From Oscheius sp. JU75 (Eukaryota > Nematoda > Chromadorea > Rhabditida > Rhabditidae): a stretch of 64,000 bases of DNA. Position numbers and translations under genes: made by a program. The stretch is taken from contig JASJZC010000005.1 of NCBI GenBank assembly GCA_037178855.1, positions 62,001 through 126,000 of the forward strand, written 5' to 3'. Shown in pieces: positions 11,882-22,214 of the stretch (position 1 is the stretch's first letter; every line of letters starts with the position of its first letter). The notes beneath the pieces were generated by a model. That model made no database searches. It saw nothing but the letters and a program-made list of their open reading frames with translations, and was not told the DNA's origin.

Positions 11882-12482
11882 TTTTAAACTTTTTTTGAGA
11901 TCCAATTTTGGTTTTATCCTACTTTTACAATTGGCAAAGTCTTACATGTCAACTCTAATCTCGAATAACACTTGACAATAATTGTGGCATTTTTTGTCAA
12001 GTCTTATCTCAGATTACAGTGGACAGGACGAATAAGAAGAGGATCAAAGTTTAAAAGAGTACCGGCTCGCTCCGCCAGGAGCGTAAGCGACTGATCTAAA
12101 CTATGAAGGCGCAATGGTGTCTGTGGTTGACTCTGTGTGTTTGCATGTCTGTTTGTTTGTCCGAGGCCACGGAGCAAAGATGGCAAGTCTAGAATTATTG
12201 GCAATTAGGTGGCAAGTCAGTTGTGTGCTGTAGAGGAATCTCGCCCAATTTTTGGTAGCTCAACTAGAAACCTAATTGAAGTCCAAACGACTGTGAAGTA
12301 GCCGTAGGCTGCTGGTTTTAGATAAAAACACAGAAACGTGTTATTTGGAGTTGACACCGAGGTAATAGCGCAGGGTTCGGCAATATTTGCTCGAAGAGAC
12401 TGATTATTCGAAAGAGAAGAAGGGGAACGTTGTTGGCAGTTGAGAATCCTGACGACTGAAAACGCATTTCGATACTTTCAAA
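11882..12482. other. Non-coding flank of the forkhead gene
   Basis: Apart from the dispersed repeat at 12000-12240, this 600-bp stretch shows no coding signal. It is the 3' flank of the gene ending at 12483. Confidence 0.5.
12000..12240 (+). repeat. Dispersed ATGGCAAGTC-core repeat, copy 2
   Basis: Contains GGCGCAATGGTGTCTGT, a T/G-rich middle and GGAGCAAAGATGGCAAGTCTA followed by ATTGGCAATTAGGT. The same blocks, in the same order, are at 1590-1722 and 39620-39870. Confidence 0.55.
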
Positions 12483-14075
12483 TCAAGTTACAAACCCTTT
12501 CATTTGACTGAAGTCCATTTTCTGAGGGCTCGGACAGCTCAACGGTGACTCGTAGAAGAGGTCACAGCTGTCCATGCTAATAGGGCTCTGAAAATATCGG
12601 GGCTGTTTCTTTAAATGTATTGAACATACCAACGGGAGCTGATCAATCAAAGCCTCGAGATTAGCATCAACTTGCAGCGGCCCATGAGCTGCTCGTTTGG
12701 TCAGGAACCGAACCTGACTCGGCTGTCTTGGTCTTTTTTCCGGTCTCACGTTCGGATCTCTCTGAGAAGGCTGGTTGTAAAATAGACAAAAGCATCACCT
12801 GTTGTAGCTGTCCAGATTCAAGATATCCAGGCTTAGGTCTTGAAGCTCGCTTGGGCTCCTCGAGGTCGACAAAGATATCTGGGGCCGGCAGCCCCTCTTT
12901 TCCTTGACAAATTGATTTCCAGAGAGCTGTAAAATTGGTTATAAGGCTAGAATAGAAACCTACAAGGATCACTCATTCCATAGATGGCAGGATCAGAATA
13001 ACTTATTTCAAAAGCTCTGATTGCTTCCAGGAATTGACCTCGCTTCTCCGGGCTTACCGTCCACTCGTTGCCGGAGTTGGTTCCAGGCGTTTGTAGGGGG
13101 ACTTTTGAGATAAGATCACTGGTGCACATAGCGTGACGGATGCTGTTTTTCCAGTACTTTCCTTGGACAACGTCAGGGAAATAATGTCTGAAAATGATCG
13201 AATCTCTCTCTCTCTTTCTTTATCCCTGTCTTTCTATTTGTCTATTTCTCTGCCCTTATGTCTATTTTTCTCTCTGTCTCTTTCAAAACTCACTTCACAA
13301 ATCTGTACACTTCCCGACTTGGTAGTGGCTTGCTAGCATTGATCATGCTCAAGCCGGCCACAAGAGAAAACTTCAAAGGAGGCTTGACAATTTTTTTGGC
13401 TAACGGTTCCAAGTATCCTCGTCCAGGATTCTTCATATTGTTCATCATCATATTTTCATTGTTGAAGCAAGTCTTTTCTTCATAGGGTTTTGGGGTCTCA
13501 AGACCTTTTTCCATTCGGGAAGGGTTCACAGACCGGAGATGTTTTGTTCTTGGGCGACCTCGCTTTCTGGCTTTCGGGGCCTCAGCAACTGCCGTCTCAA
13601 CGACATCTTGGATCACTCTCTCGACATATGAATAATAGTTGTCGAAGGAGAGCTAAGACAATTGATAGAGATCTTAACTAAGTCACCTGGTCTTCATTGC
13701 TCCAGTTGATCCCGCCGTGATTCATCTAAATATCATTGGATGCAGATACTGCTTCCGAGAAACCCACCCATAGCTCTTCTGCTGGTTCAAAATCGAAAAC
13801 TTCTTTGTCAGACTTCCAGAACGGATCACAATCCATGCCAGTATAGTAGTTGAACAGGTCGTTGAAGCGCTTCTCAGGAGACGGGGGCAATTGGCCGCAG
13901 ATCATTACACTAAAAGCTCGAGATTCAAGAAAGACAGTGAGACAGAGAGGCAGATAGACAGAGAGCATAAAAGTCCTTACTCGTTAATTGGAATACCCCA
14001 ACTCTGTCTCTCTCTTCTCTCGTAGTCTTCACATCGAAACTCCGTGGCGTGGTAAGCTCCATGGTCCGGGTCCAT
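12483..14075 (-). CDS. Divergent forkhead-domain transcription factor
   Basis: A nuclear DNA-binding regulator. Spliced exons read MDPDHGAYHATEF, then ICGQLPPSPEKRFNDLF, then MNHGGINWSNEDQ, then an AT-hook-like ARKRGRPRTK, then the forkhead domain: KPPLKFSLVAGLSMINAS (helix 1), LPSREVYRFVKHYFPDV (helix 2), YWKNSIRHAM (recognition helix), and NEWTVSPEKRGQFLEA (wing/strand W). The AA|A phase-2 junction between RFVK and HYFP crosses an intron carrying a TCTCTGTC tract. The C-terminal exons (PAPDIFVDLEEPKRA; RFLTKRAAHGPLQVD; SPISMDSCDLFYESP) are Pro/Ser-rich and end at TGA 12483. Where most forkheads have NSIRHNLS, this one has NSIRHAMC. The subfamily is not clear. The start at 14075 is the first Met after a good TTTTTAG acceptor; more upstream exons (14100-14476) may belong. 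Confidence 0.8.
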
Positions 14076-14099
14076 CTTTTTGACTATTGAGTGAGGAAT

Positions 14100-14476
14100 C
14101 TCGTGATTGGTTCTCTAAAAATCGATAACGCTTTTAGATCTTTCGATTTTCCTACTTTTTAACTGGCATTCCTTGCAAGTAAAATGATCAAATACCATCC
14201 CACGGCGGTCAGACGGTTCCTCTTCTTTTGAGCCTGCTCGGGTTGCCTTTGGTAAAAGCGCAAGACAAACAGGATGTAAGCTGTTCTGAAAAATCGCTGA
14301 TGGGTTCGAGGAGACTTGTTCAAAATTAGCGGAAGGTCTAAAGAATGTCAAAGAAAGATATATCGCAAAATATTTTATCGTCAAATACTTACAAACAACA
14401 AGTAGTGTGAGATTTCGATCGCATTCGGATTGTGTAGGTCTTTGTCGCTTCGCTAGAAGTCTGTCAGCAAGCTCTT
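14100..14476 (-). other. Unassigned exon-like sequence between two genes
   Basis: Between a TTCTTTAG acceptor near 14340 and a donor near 14160, more than one frame is open on the minus strand. One reads ASKEEEPSDRR-like acidic text ending FTCKECQ, and could splice in phase (via acceptor TTTTTAGAG) to TNHEIPHSIVKKMDP of the forkhead gene. Another reads RTHQRFFRTAYILFVLRF and ends in a stop. I cannot decide which is real. It may be an upstream exon of the forkhead gene or a separate small gene. Confidence 0.3.
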
Positions 14477-15467
14477 CTAAGTACTCTTGCTCTTGTTCGA
14501 GCCGATGAAGTAGGCGGCACGAGCGAAGGGAGCATAAGCGGGCACGAGAGGAGCCACAGGAGGAGCCAAGAAGGGGGCAGGAGCAGCAGCCACGGGCAGA
14601 GCTGGAGCAGCCAGAACGGGAGCAGCGACAGGGAGGGCAGGAGCGAAGACGGGACGAGGAACTGGGATGGCGGGAGCGGCAAACACGGGTCTGGCTACAG
14701 GAACGGGAGCAAAGGCAGGGACGGGGGCAAAGGCCGGAACCATTGGTGCGACTGGTGGGACGGGAGGGGCAAGAAGAGGAGCAGGGACCAGAGGAGCCGG
14801 AGCCATTCCACAAGCAGGAGCTCCACATGGGGGAGCGGCGAGTGGGAGGACTGAAAGAAGAAATTTTTGAGCTTTGACTCTGAACTAGACAAACCAGGAG
14901 CAGCGAAAGGAAGTGCCGGGGCAAGGACGGGAGCAGCGACAGGTGCCATGCCTGGGGTGAGAACAGGCTTTGCTGGGACGTAGTAACGGCCCATGAAGGG
15001 TCCGTTCACTGCTACTTGAGCAAGGGAGCTGGCGAAGACGGCGAAGAGACTGAAATTCGAATTTTCAGCATCTACTGAATGTACTCTTGCAAAGTCTTCC
15101 AAAGCTAATTAAAAACTGAATTAGCATCTTTCTTTACCAAACCGCAATGGTGTCCGCCCGTCCGTCTGCCTGTCATAGTGTCAGCACAATTGCACTAAAA
15201 CCCAAAAACACTGACTAGTCATTTCATGTCAAGAGACAAGGGAACAAGCCAACTGTGGAGCAAACTGCTACTAGGGAAGCGGCGCAGCCACTTGTGATCA
15301 GTTCTAAGTTTCCCCCCCCCCAAAGGGCTGTGTAGCTGCCGTCGGCAGCTGGTAGCATTTTTAAATTGGAAAGAGAAACTAAGAAGTGTTTCACAGAAAT
15401 TTGAAGAAGTGGAAATTATATAAAGATGTAGCAAATGTGCCGAGACCTACCAGAGAGCAGTATTCAT
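14477..15467 (-). CDS. Small secreted Ala/Pro-rich low-complexity protein
   Basis: The first exon (15451-15467) encodes MNTAL plus two bases. After a roughly 400-nt intron it joins in phase to LFAVFASSLAQVAVNG, making a good signal peptide with cleavage near VNG. The mature chain has GPFMGRYYVPAKP, then repeated Ala-Pro-Val units (PVFAPALPVAAPVLAAPALP and similar), a short Cys pair (PPCGAPACG) at a second splice junction, and ends FIGSNKSKST at TAG 14477-14479. About 180 residues. Such A/P/V-rich secreted proteins occur in nematode cuticle and eggshell-type matrices, but no specific function can be assigned. The antisense strand is also open because of the GC-rich repeats. The intron holds a dispersed repeat and a small palindrome (AGCTGCCG/CGGCAGCT). 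Confidence 0.65.
15120..15260 (+). repeat. Dispersed ATGGCAAGTC-family repeat, copy 3 (partial)
   Basis: CCGCAATGGTGTCCGCCCGTC..., with CATTTCATGTCAAG further on, parallels the start and end blocks of copies at 1590 and 58120. It lies in the intron of the Ala/Pro-rich protein gene. The core ATGGCAAGTC is not well kept here. Confidence 0.4.
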
Positions 15468-15869
15468 TTTCGGGCAGTTGTTCTGAGACGAGCAGAGCCC
15501 AGATGTGTCTGACGAGGCGTGCCGTCGTGTTTAAGTAGCCGCCGAAGACGGTCCTTTTTGCCTCCTTCGGCACCGGATTCACACTTCGGCCCGGTGGAGG
15601 CGCGCTTTGTTTGTCAACAGAAGGCCCAGACCGGAACACGCGTGAGCTGGACACCACGGCGCGCATTCCCTCTCGGACAGTTCCATTCAGAGGCTCCCCT
15701 TTATTGGTTGAGCTCTGCTGAGAGAGACGAATAGAAAAGAACCTGAAATGCGGAAGAAACACGAAACCTGGACTCCTTCTTCAGAAAAGGGGAACAGTGA
15801 CTAATGCCTCTGAGAGTGACTAGTCGGGAGGGGAAGAGGATATATACAGTTTTAGTGAATACAGAAAGC
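15468..15869. other. Intergenic region between Ala/Pro-rich gene and P450
   Basis: Presumed promoter of the small secreted protein gene and 3' flank of the P450. It is locally GC-rich near 15530-15680. No supported coding exon. Confidence 0.5.
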
Positions 15870-18148
15870 CTAGAAACGATACTCCATCTCGACATCAATC
15901 TGTGTATCGGGTCTTTGAATATTCTTAAATGTTTTCTTCAGACTTGGCAGATTCTTCGCACTCATCTTAAAACGTTTTTGTGCTTAGACGCTCTTTTTAC
16001 CTTGAATCTATGAACCAGGTTGGCAATGATGAGATAGAGTTCCATCTTGGCGAAGCCCTCACCAGGACAGGCTCTCTTTCCGAGAGAAAAGGGCATCACT
16101 TCAGGGTACTAAAAGTTTAAGGTTGATATGAAATGTAAAACGTTACAAGTTTGACTTTGCCATTATCCAAAAACCGTTCTGGATCAAACTTTTGCGGGTC
16201 TGGGAACAGTTTCTGGTCATAGAGATAGACTCCGATATCAGCAGTCACAGTTGTACCTTTTGGAAGCTAAAAAGGAACTGGTTTACAATCTTTGTCTCTG
16301 TTCCTCTGTTTCTCTGTCTCTGTCTCACTATCTCTCTGTCTCTCTATCTCTCTGTCTGCTGACTTGCCAAAACGCACAAAATGTCCGGCTACTTCCACAT
16401 CTCTAGTAGTGCAATGTGGAAGATTGGTCGGGGCAAGATTTGCGGCTCTTTGGACCTCCTAAAAATGTTCATTATTTACAAAATCTCTCAATCGAACCAT
16501 TATGACCGCTGAAGTATAGGGCAAATTCGGTTTGTCGTTCATAGTAATATGACGACTAGATCCAATGACTCTGTCCATTTCTTCATGCATTTTTCCCTGG
16601 GAATTATACCATTTTTAAAAGGAAAAATGCCTAAACCTGAACGTGTGGGTAGTTGAGAAGGTAGACGATTCCCCATTGAAGAGTGGAAGTAGTCGTGTTG
16701 AGACCAGCAGCCCAGAGATCAAAGCACATATTTTTCAGCTGGAGGTCACTAAGGGCTTGTATTTGTCTCATATATTCTCTTAAACACTAACCAAAAACTC
16801 TCAAAATCGCCTTCAGCCTCCCTCTTCCTCTTCTCCTTCAAATAGGCTTCCACATAGTCCGTTGAATCTTCGGCATCGTAGTCGAACTCGTTCTTGTGCT
16901 GCTCAATCTGTTTCTCAAAGAAGCCGAAAAACTTGTCACGGAAGACCATGAATCTGAAACTTCCTGCTCTAGTATCTTTCAAATCGCATCCTACTCATTC
17001 CAGTGAGACTTGAAGTAGGGCAAATTCCTTGTCCATGAGAAAATCAGAAGAATGAAGAGGACGCCTTGTCCCGAAGTTTGTTGTTTGTCTAGAAGCTCCA
17101 TCAATTCGTCGAACTCCATTTTTCGAGCCTGGAGATTTCTTTGAGAAAGCCAGGAAAAGAGAGACAGGGAGACAAAAAGATAGTGCTATACAGAGTTAGA
17201 GATAGTGAGACAGAGACAGACAGGAACAGACTCACCCCTTCGAACCGGTAGCCAAACATCATCTGATTGATGACATTGGCTATAGCTGTTTGAAGTTCCG
17301 TCTGGATTTCTACGGTTCCCAGTTCAGTGAACCGGCTTGTGAGTTCATCGACCTCGTGGAGAATCTTAAACCTTTTCTTTTCGTACTGCAAGACAAATAC
17401 CCACTCTTTGTTCCATTTTCATCTTTCCCAAGCCGAGATCTCTCATCTGGTGCAGAGCAAAGCGTCTGTGATCTCTCCAACGGTCTCCTGTAGATTCGAC
17501 TATTCCATAGTTACCACCCAGAATCATGAGGTTTTTTTTTAAAGGAAACCAAACAAACCTCGAAAAGCCTCGTTCATCCCCTTGAAGTAAAATTTGTCTG
17601 TGTAGGAGTCCCCATCCTTCACGAAAGTGTCTTTCATAAGATCAATATCGCAGAATGTGACGATTGGAAATGGGCCTAAAGGAGGTTCCTCGAGGAGTCA
17701 GCGCGGAATGATCAAAGACAGAGAGAGAAACAGCGAGACAAATGAACAGTGAGACAGCTAGACAAAGAGACAAAGACGCAGAGAGACGGTCAGACAGAGA
17801 GCTACAGAGCTAGAAAGACAGAGACACTGAGACAAAGAGAGACAAAGAGGCAGAGGCCGAAATACATAGAGATAAAGAAACAGAAAGACAGGAAAACAGG
17901 AAGACAAAAGACTCACCAAGCCACCAAGTGTAGATTGGATTAAATTGCTTCTTGTTGTTCTCAAAGAACTTATAGCCAGGCTGGTGCCAGAAGAACTGGT
18001 GAATATTTCCAATAAGGGGAAGGGGTGTAGGCCCTGCATACTTTTTCCGTTTCTTTTATGTCTTCTTACCCGGTGGAAAGTTTCTCCGTTTCCAGTACAT
18101 CTCATAAAAGAGCCAAAGTAGAATCACCGTGAACAGAACCAAGAACAT
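15870..18148 (-). CDS. Cytochrome P450, CYP2-like (nematode CYP33/34/35 type)
   Basis: A microsomal haem monooxygenase that hydroxylates small hydrophobic substrates. It starts at 18148 with a membrane anchor (MFLVLFTVILLWLFYEMYWK) and a Pro-rich hinge (FPPGPTPLPLIGN). Then come GWWLG-type and PFPIVTFCDIDL segments, a charged loop (FFEKQIEQHKNEFDYDAED), I-helix LWAAGLNTTTSTLQWG (AGxxTT motif), K-helix EVQR (ExxR), FDPERFLDNGK (PERF), and the haem loop PFSLGKRACPGEGFAK with the Cys ligand. The last exon reads MSAKNLPSLKKTFKNIQ and ends RF at TAG 15870-15872. Introns are mostly short; two carry GAGACAGA-type tracts. The length is close to 500 residues and all key residues are present. A perfect intestinal GATA consensus lies about 230 bp upstream. 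A first-exon relic of a close paralogue is at 23665. Confidence 0.9.
17715..17915 (+). repeat. (GAGACAGA)n intronic tract, long representative
   Basis: About 200 nt of imperfect GAGACA/GACAGA units in a P450 intron. Its coding-strand sense is TCTGTCTC. It is one of the longest tracts in the window. Confidence 0.85.
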
Positions 18149-18376
18149 TCTTGCTAAAAAAAATTTCCTTAACTGGGTGTAAATCGAATGGGGAAAAAGA
18201 TGAGCCTGGCAGGCTTGAGTCACGCGGGGTCATAAATTAAAGGGGTAGGGCTAGGAGAGCAAAGATCATGAACAAACACGAAGTTTACTCACCCCAACTT
18301 CACAACATCCTAAGCCTTCTACACTAAAACTTGGCAAAAGAAGACAGAAATGCGTAAAAGAGAGCTTTTCACTGCA

Positions 18377-18386
18377 ACTGATAAGA
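18377..18386 (+). promoter_or_regulatory. GATA-factor site upstream of P450
   Basis: ACTGATAAGA, an exact match to the extended GATA consensus known from Caenorhabditis intestinal genes (ELT-2 type), 229 bp before the P450 start codon. A further GATAAG is near 18509. Intestinal expression is an inference. Confidence 0.5.
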
Positions 18387-18949
18387 GAAGCTGTACAAAC
18401 ATCGCCTGGGTGCACGCCCAGCAGGTGGCAAATTTGAGATCGGGCTTTGGAACAAGAGTGTGTTCGAGAAGGTCAAAAATCACTGCTAGACTGATATCAG
18501 AGATAGAGAAGATAAGCCTTTAAAAGGTTGGGGAGGGGAAACAGAAGAGAGGATTGTCACACAACTGTCTCTCCAAAAGAGGAGTGGTTTAGGAACGACT
18601 CTATCAATTTGCTGCCTGACCAGTGTCGACGCAACAATGTCAATACAGAGAAAGAGAGGGCAGAGAGCTGTTACAACGCGACCACAAAATGTGTGCTCTC
18701 TAACAGAAAAATAACATTTTAGCTATAGCCATATTGTTTTTGTTATGTGGTGGAACTGTGCTAAACTATCACACTACTAGGCTCGCGATCAATTCTGTAA
18801 AAGCCCCATGTCCACTTGCACATTCTATATTGAAACCCAAAGCCTGGCCATAGCAAAATTCTATCATTCTAACTTGTGTAGTAGCTCCCGATGTGTTGAG
18901 ACGTCCACCGGCGAAATTTTGTCCCTTATCATAGGCCGAATGTTAACAT

Positions 18950-19300
18950 TTATCCATGGAGAAGGCGAAAAACTTTATGCTCGGTTACCGAGCCGAGCAC
19001 GAGCGCTCGGTTCCTGCTTGCGAGCATAAGTACAGAGCATGAGCAGTAAAAAACGAAAAATGCTCAAGATTTCAATATTTCTCCCACTACAGCTTCTCCA
19101 AAATATGCTTCTAACATGTAAATAACCTGACACAACCCATAAAAGTTAGGTGACGCACGAGTCAAAATCAGTATGGAAGAAAAATCCGAACACAAGTAAT
19201 TAGAAATGTATTGCTCGGTGACCGAACCGAAGGGCTCCTGCTCGCCCGAAAAACGAGCACGAGCCGAACTGCTCGCCCACTCCTGCTCGGAATGAACAAT
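18950..19300. mobile_element. Possible non-autonomous hAT-like element
   Basis: Two clusters of short GCTCG/CGAGC words in both orientations (18975-19030 and 19210-19295) flank about 180 bp of unrelated AT-rich sequence. The layout mimics the GTTCG/CGAAC clusters at the ends of the decayed hAT at 54000-56010. Clear terminal repeats and a target duplication were not found. Confidence 0.35.
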
Positions 19301-20080
19301 TTAAAGCGAGTGCCCGGACCCTTTTCTAGTTCGCAAAAGTTAAAAATCAGGTGATTTGAAAAGTCGTAGCAAGTCAAGATTGCACTGGCTTTTAGTTTTC
19401 GCACCTTATTCGAGCTGCAAGGTTGAGCGCTTTTGAGTCAGAAATGCAACGTAACATTAATTTCGAAGTACCATATTAAAGTTAAAACTGTTCCACAGTA
19501 AAAACGAGAACAACCTCTTCATAAGAGTAACTTTGGGAATTATTTTAGGTGCAAAACTAGTCTAGACAGTTCAAACTGCGGAGAAGATTACTGAACGCCC
19601 TGAACCAGCGTAGATTCGTTTCTGAAGCACCTGGAATGTATTCAACATCTATTCCGAGTAGTTGTTTAGAAATAAAGGAGCAACATCCCTGCTACAAGTT
19701 CGACTGAATATTCTTTTTTCTGAAACTAGCCTTAATTTGCCAAAAAGCGCGTGACTTGTCGAGACAAGGCTGACAATTTCTGCCGAGAAAGCTTCTCGGC
19801 AAATGGTAACTTTTGTTCTGGAGTAGCAACTTTGCGGGCTTATACTTCGGTGATAATTGGTGATAAAACAATAAAGGAGCCTCCGTAATCAGCGAGTTTT
19901 TGTCTACAATGCCCATATCAAAAATCATGCTCGAAAAAAGGTCCGGACTATCGCTTTAAGAAACATTGAAAATGGAAGAAGTCACCTCGATAACAGACGT
20001 CTTTCGTTTGCTCTCCTCTTCTCTGTGTTCAGTGTTAAAAACGTAAAGACGTTCCATATTTATTTTGGAGGGACTAAACA

Positions 20081-21242
20081 TTACCAATTGTCTGTGCTGA
20101 CCGGTTTCCTCTTGCAGATGAATCCAGCAATCATGTAGTTGCTGTTGCAATTGCTAGGCACCCATTTTCCGTTCGAGTCCATGGCAATACAGTTGTTGGC
20201 CGAGCCTCCGTACTCATCAATGGCATTCACTGAAGTGACTTTCACACAAGACAAGGTATCAACTTACAAAAGTTGCGATATTTCACCGGAGCCCAATTGC
20301 TCCAGCGATAGAAAACTTCGTTGTTGTTCTTCACGAGTCCCAATCGTACAAGTTGAGCTGTCTGTCCAATTTTGTAGCGGACCAGATCGCGAATGAACAC
20401 GTTTTCTTCGGCAATAGAGACGGTGACAAGGTGAGCACCTTCGGCTTTGCAGGTGGCTTTCGCTGTGGCCTGATCCACGGCGTCGTTGTGGTATTTGTAG
20501 CAATAGGTCTTCGATCCCTGAGATTCGTAGAGTTGGAAAGTGTAGGTTTGGAAGGAGTAGTAGTCATCGACACACTGACCATCCATGGCCATGGGAACTT
20601 GATCTAAATAAAAATTCTTTACAGAAGTAAACAGAGACAGAGACAGAAACAGAGACAGGCCGTACCTCCAGTTCCAACAGGGACAGGCGAGGCTTGGCAT
20701 AGAATTTTGGCCAGCTGATTGAAGCAATTAGCGGTGTGCCACATTCCGGTCGAATCCACGTAGGCACAGCTTCCGCCGGAAAAATCGTTACCCCCTGAAT
20801 GATATATTCTGCCTATTCTTTTTTTTAAAGAAAAAACCGACCATTATATGTTCTGGTACCATTGTTGAAGTACATGTAACAATCGCTTTCGGGACTGGGT
20901 CCCAAGTCATAATAGCCGTAGTACGGCATACAATTTCCACTCTTCCAGAAATTTCCACCATTCACGAAAGCCACGAAGGCAGCGTTTTCAGCATAGCTGG
21001 ATGTGTCGGCAACGTAACCTCCAATGCTCTGACATTTCAGGATGGCATTTTCCTTATTGTCCATGCCGGGAAGTAGCTGGAAGGAGAGATTCTTATAATC
21101 AACCCTCTTTGTTCACCTGAAGGCACAGACTTCCCCCATTTGAGGTAGTTACTGATGTGAAGCCGCTCGGACATTCAGTCGGAGGAACAGTGAGCTGACC
21201 TCGGACAAGCGGCAGCACCGCAAGGAACAGTAGAGACTTCAT
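20081..21242 (-). CDS. Secreted C-type lectin-like protein, left copy
   Basis: A secreted, probably gut-lumenal or defence-related protein with two lectin-like domains, about 325 residues. It begins MKSLLFLAVLPLVRGQ (signal peptide; start 21242 chosen over the in-frame Met at 21314, which would bury the signal). Domain 1 runs from ECPSGFTSV through ENAAFVAFVNGGNFW to GGSCAYVDSTGMWH and CFNQLAKILCQ. Domain 2 starts GQCVDDYYSFQTY, has CYKYHNDAVDQATAKATC, EENVFIRDLVRYKIG and FYRWSNWAPV, and ends SANNCIAMDSNGKWVPSNC...GFICKRKP. Calcium-binding EPN/WND triplets of sugar-binding lectins are not evident. Five exons; one intron has a GAGACAGA tract. It is the mirror image of the gene at 22215-23425, and the last exon of the two appears identical. 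Confidence 0.88.
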
Positions 21243-21277
21243 GGTCGAATGGCGAGATGCAAAGTGCGGAGTTGGTT

Positions 21278-21285
21278 CTTTTATC
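21278..21285 (-). promoter_or_regulatory. TATA-like box of left lectin gene
   Basis: GATAAAAG on the minus strand, 36 bp upstream of the start codon. It is identical in position and context to the right copy. Confidence 0.5.
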
Positions 21286-22085
21286 CTGGACTCGTCTGTC
21301 AACGAAAAGCTCACAAAGTCATTCAGGGGAGCATCAGTGAACGTGCGTCTTTTTTGATCTTGCTCTTATCTGTGCCATGAAAAAAAGATCAGTTCCATTA
21401 AGTGTTGAAGAAACCATGGAGAGCTGCACTTTGATTTTTCAAAGAAGCCATGCTTGTCAAACTGAAAGAGTTTAGAAGAGCTAAACTGTTAAAGTTTCAC
21501 ATCCATCAAGCCACTTTGAACGCTCGACCTTTAGATTCCTTGGACCCGATAAAGCAGTGCTTATCTCCAAGGAACAAGGGCTTGTTTTTGTCATCCTATC
21601 TTTGTAGTTTTCTCCCGCATTAGAAAGACAGAGAGACTTCTACTATACACATATTCATTCACAGTTTTGTCATGCCTTAGATATTTGAACAGGTTTTAAT
21701 TTCCAGTATTCAGAAAGACGACGGCTCCTCGTAAAGAGTTGGGTGCGGGAGAAAACTACAAACTAAATAGGATGACTATTATTTAATTCTTTGTTAGACA
21801 AACGTTGCGGTTTAGTTTAGTCTCTCTGTCTTTTTAATGCGGGAGAAAACTACAAAGATAGGATGACAAAAACAAGCCCTTGTTCCTTGGAGATAAGCAC
21901 TGCTTTATCGGGTCCAAGGAATCTAAAGGTCGAGCGTTCAATGTGGCTTGATGGATGTGAAATTTTAACAGTTTAGCTCTTCTAAACTCTTTCAGTTTGA
22001 CAAGCATGGCTTCTTTGAAAAATCAAAGTGCAGCTCTCCATGGTTTCTTCAACACTTAATGGAACTGATCTTCTTTTCATGGCAC

Positions 22086-22092
22086 AGATAAG
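22086..22092 (+). promoter_or_regulatory. GATA-factor site, right lectin promoter
   Basis: AGATAAG about 125 bp before the right lectin start codon, with a mirrored copy on the left arm. It suggests control by an intestinal GATA factor, by analogy with other nematodes. Confidence 0.4.
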
Positions 22093-22171
22093 AGCAAGAT
22101 CAAAAAAGACGCACGCTCACTGATGCTTCCCTGAATGACTTTGTGAGCTTTTCGTTGACAGACGAGTCCAG

Positions 22172-22179
22172 GATAAAAG
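22172..22179 (+). promoter_or_regulatory. TATA-like box of right lectin gene
   Basis: GATAAAAG 36 bp upstream of the ATG at 22215; mirrored at 21278-21285. Confidence 0.5.
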
Positions 22180-22214
22180 AACCAACTCCGCACTTTGCAT
22201 CTCGCCATTCGACC

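Larger units (their letters stand above)
18149..20080. other. Non-coding stretch between P450 and lectin gene
   Basis: No supported gene. It holds the P450 promoter side (to about 18520) and a repeat-like segment at 18950-19300. The part from 19310 to 20080 shows only short chance frames. Confidence 0.5.
21243..22214. other. Shared divergent promoter region of the two lectin genes
   Basis: Contains mirrored TATA-like boxes and mirrored AGATAAG sites (one at 22086-22092, its mirror near 21364-21372), plus GATAAGC and TTTATC near 21893-21910 and their mirror. An extra partial copy of the arm (GCGGGAGAAAACTACAAA) is at 21748. No coding exon. Confidence 0.6.

Noticed and set aside
14667-14870. 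Gly/Ala-rich open frame on the plus strand
   Set aside because: It is the antisense of the Ala/Pro-rich secreted protein exon, where GC-rich repeats keep several frames open.
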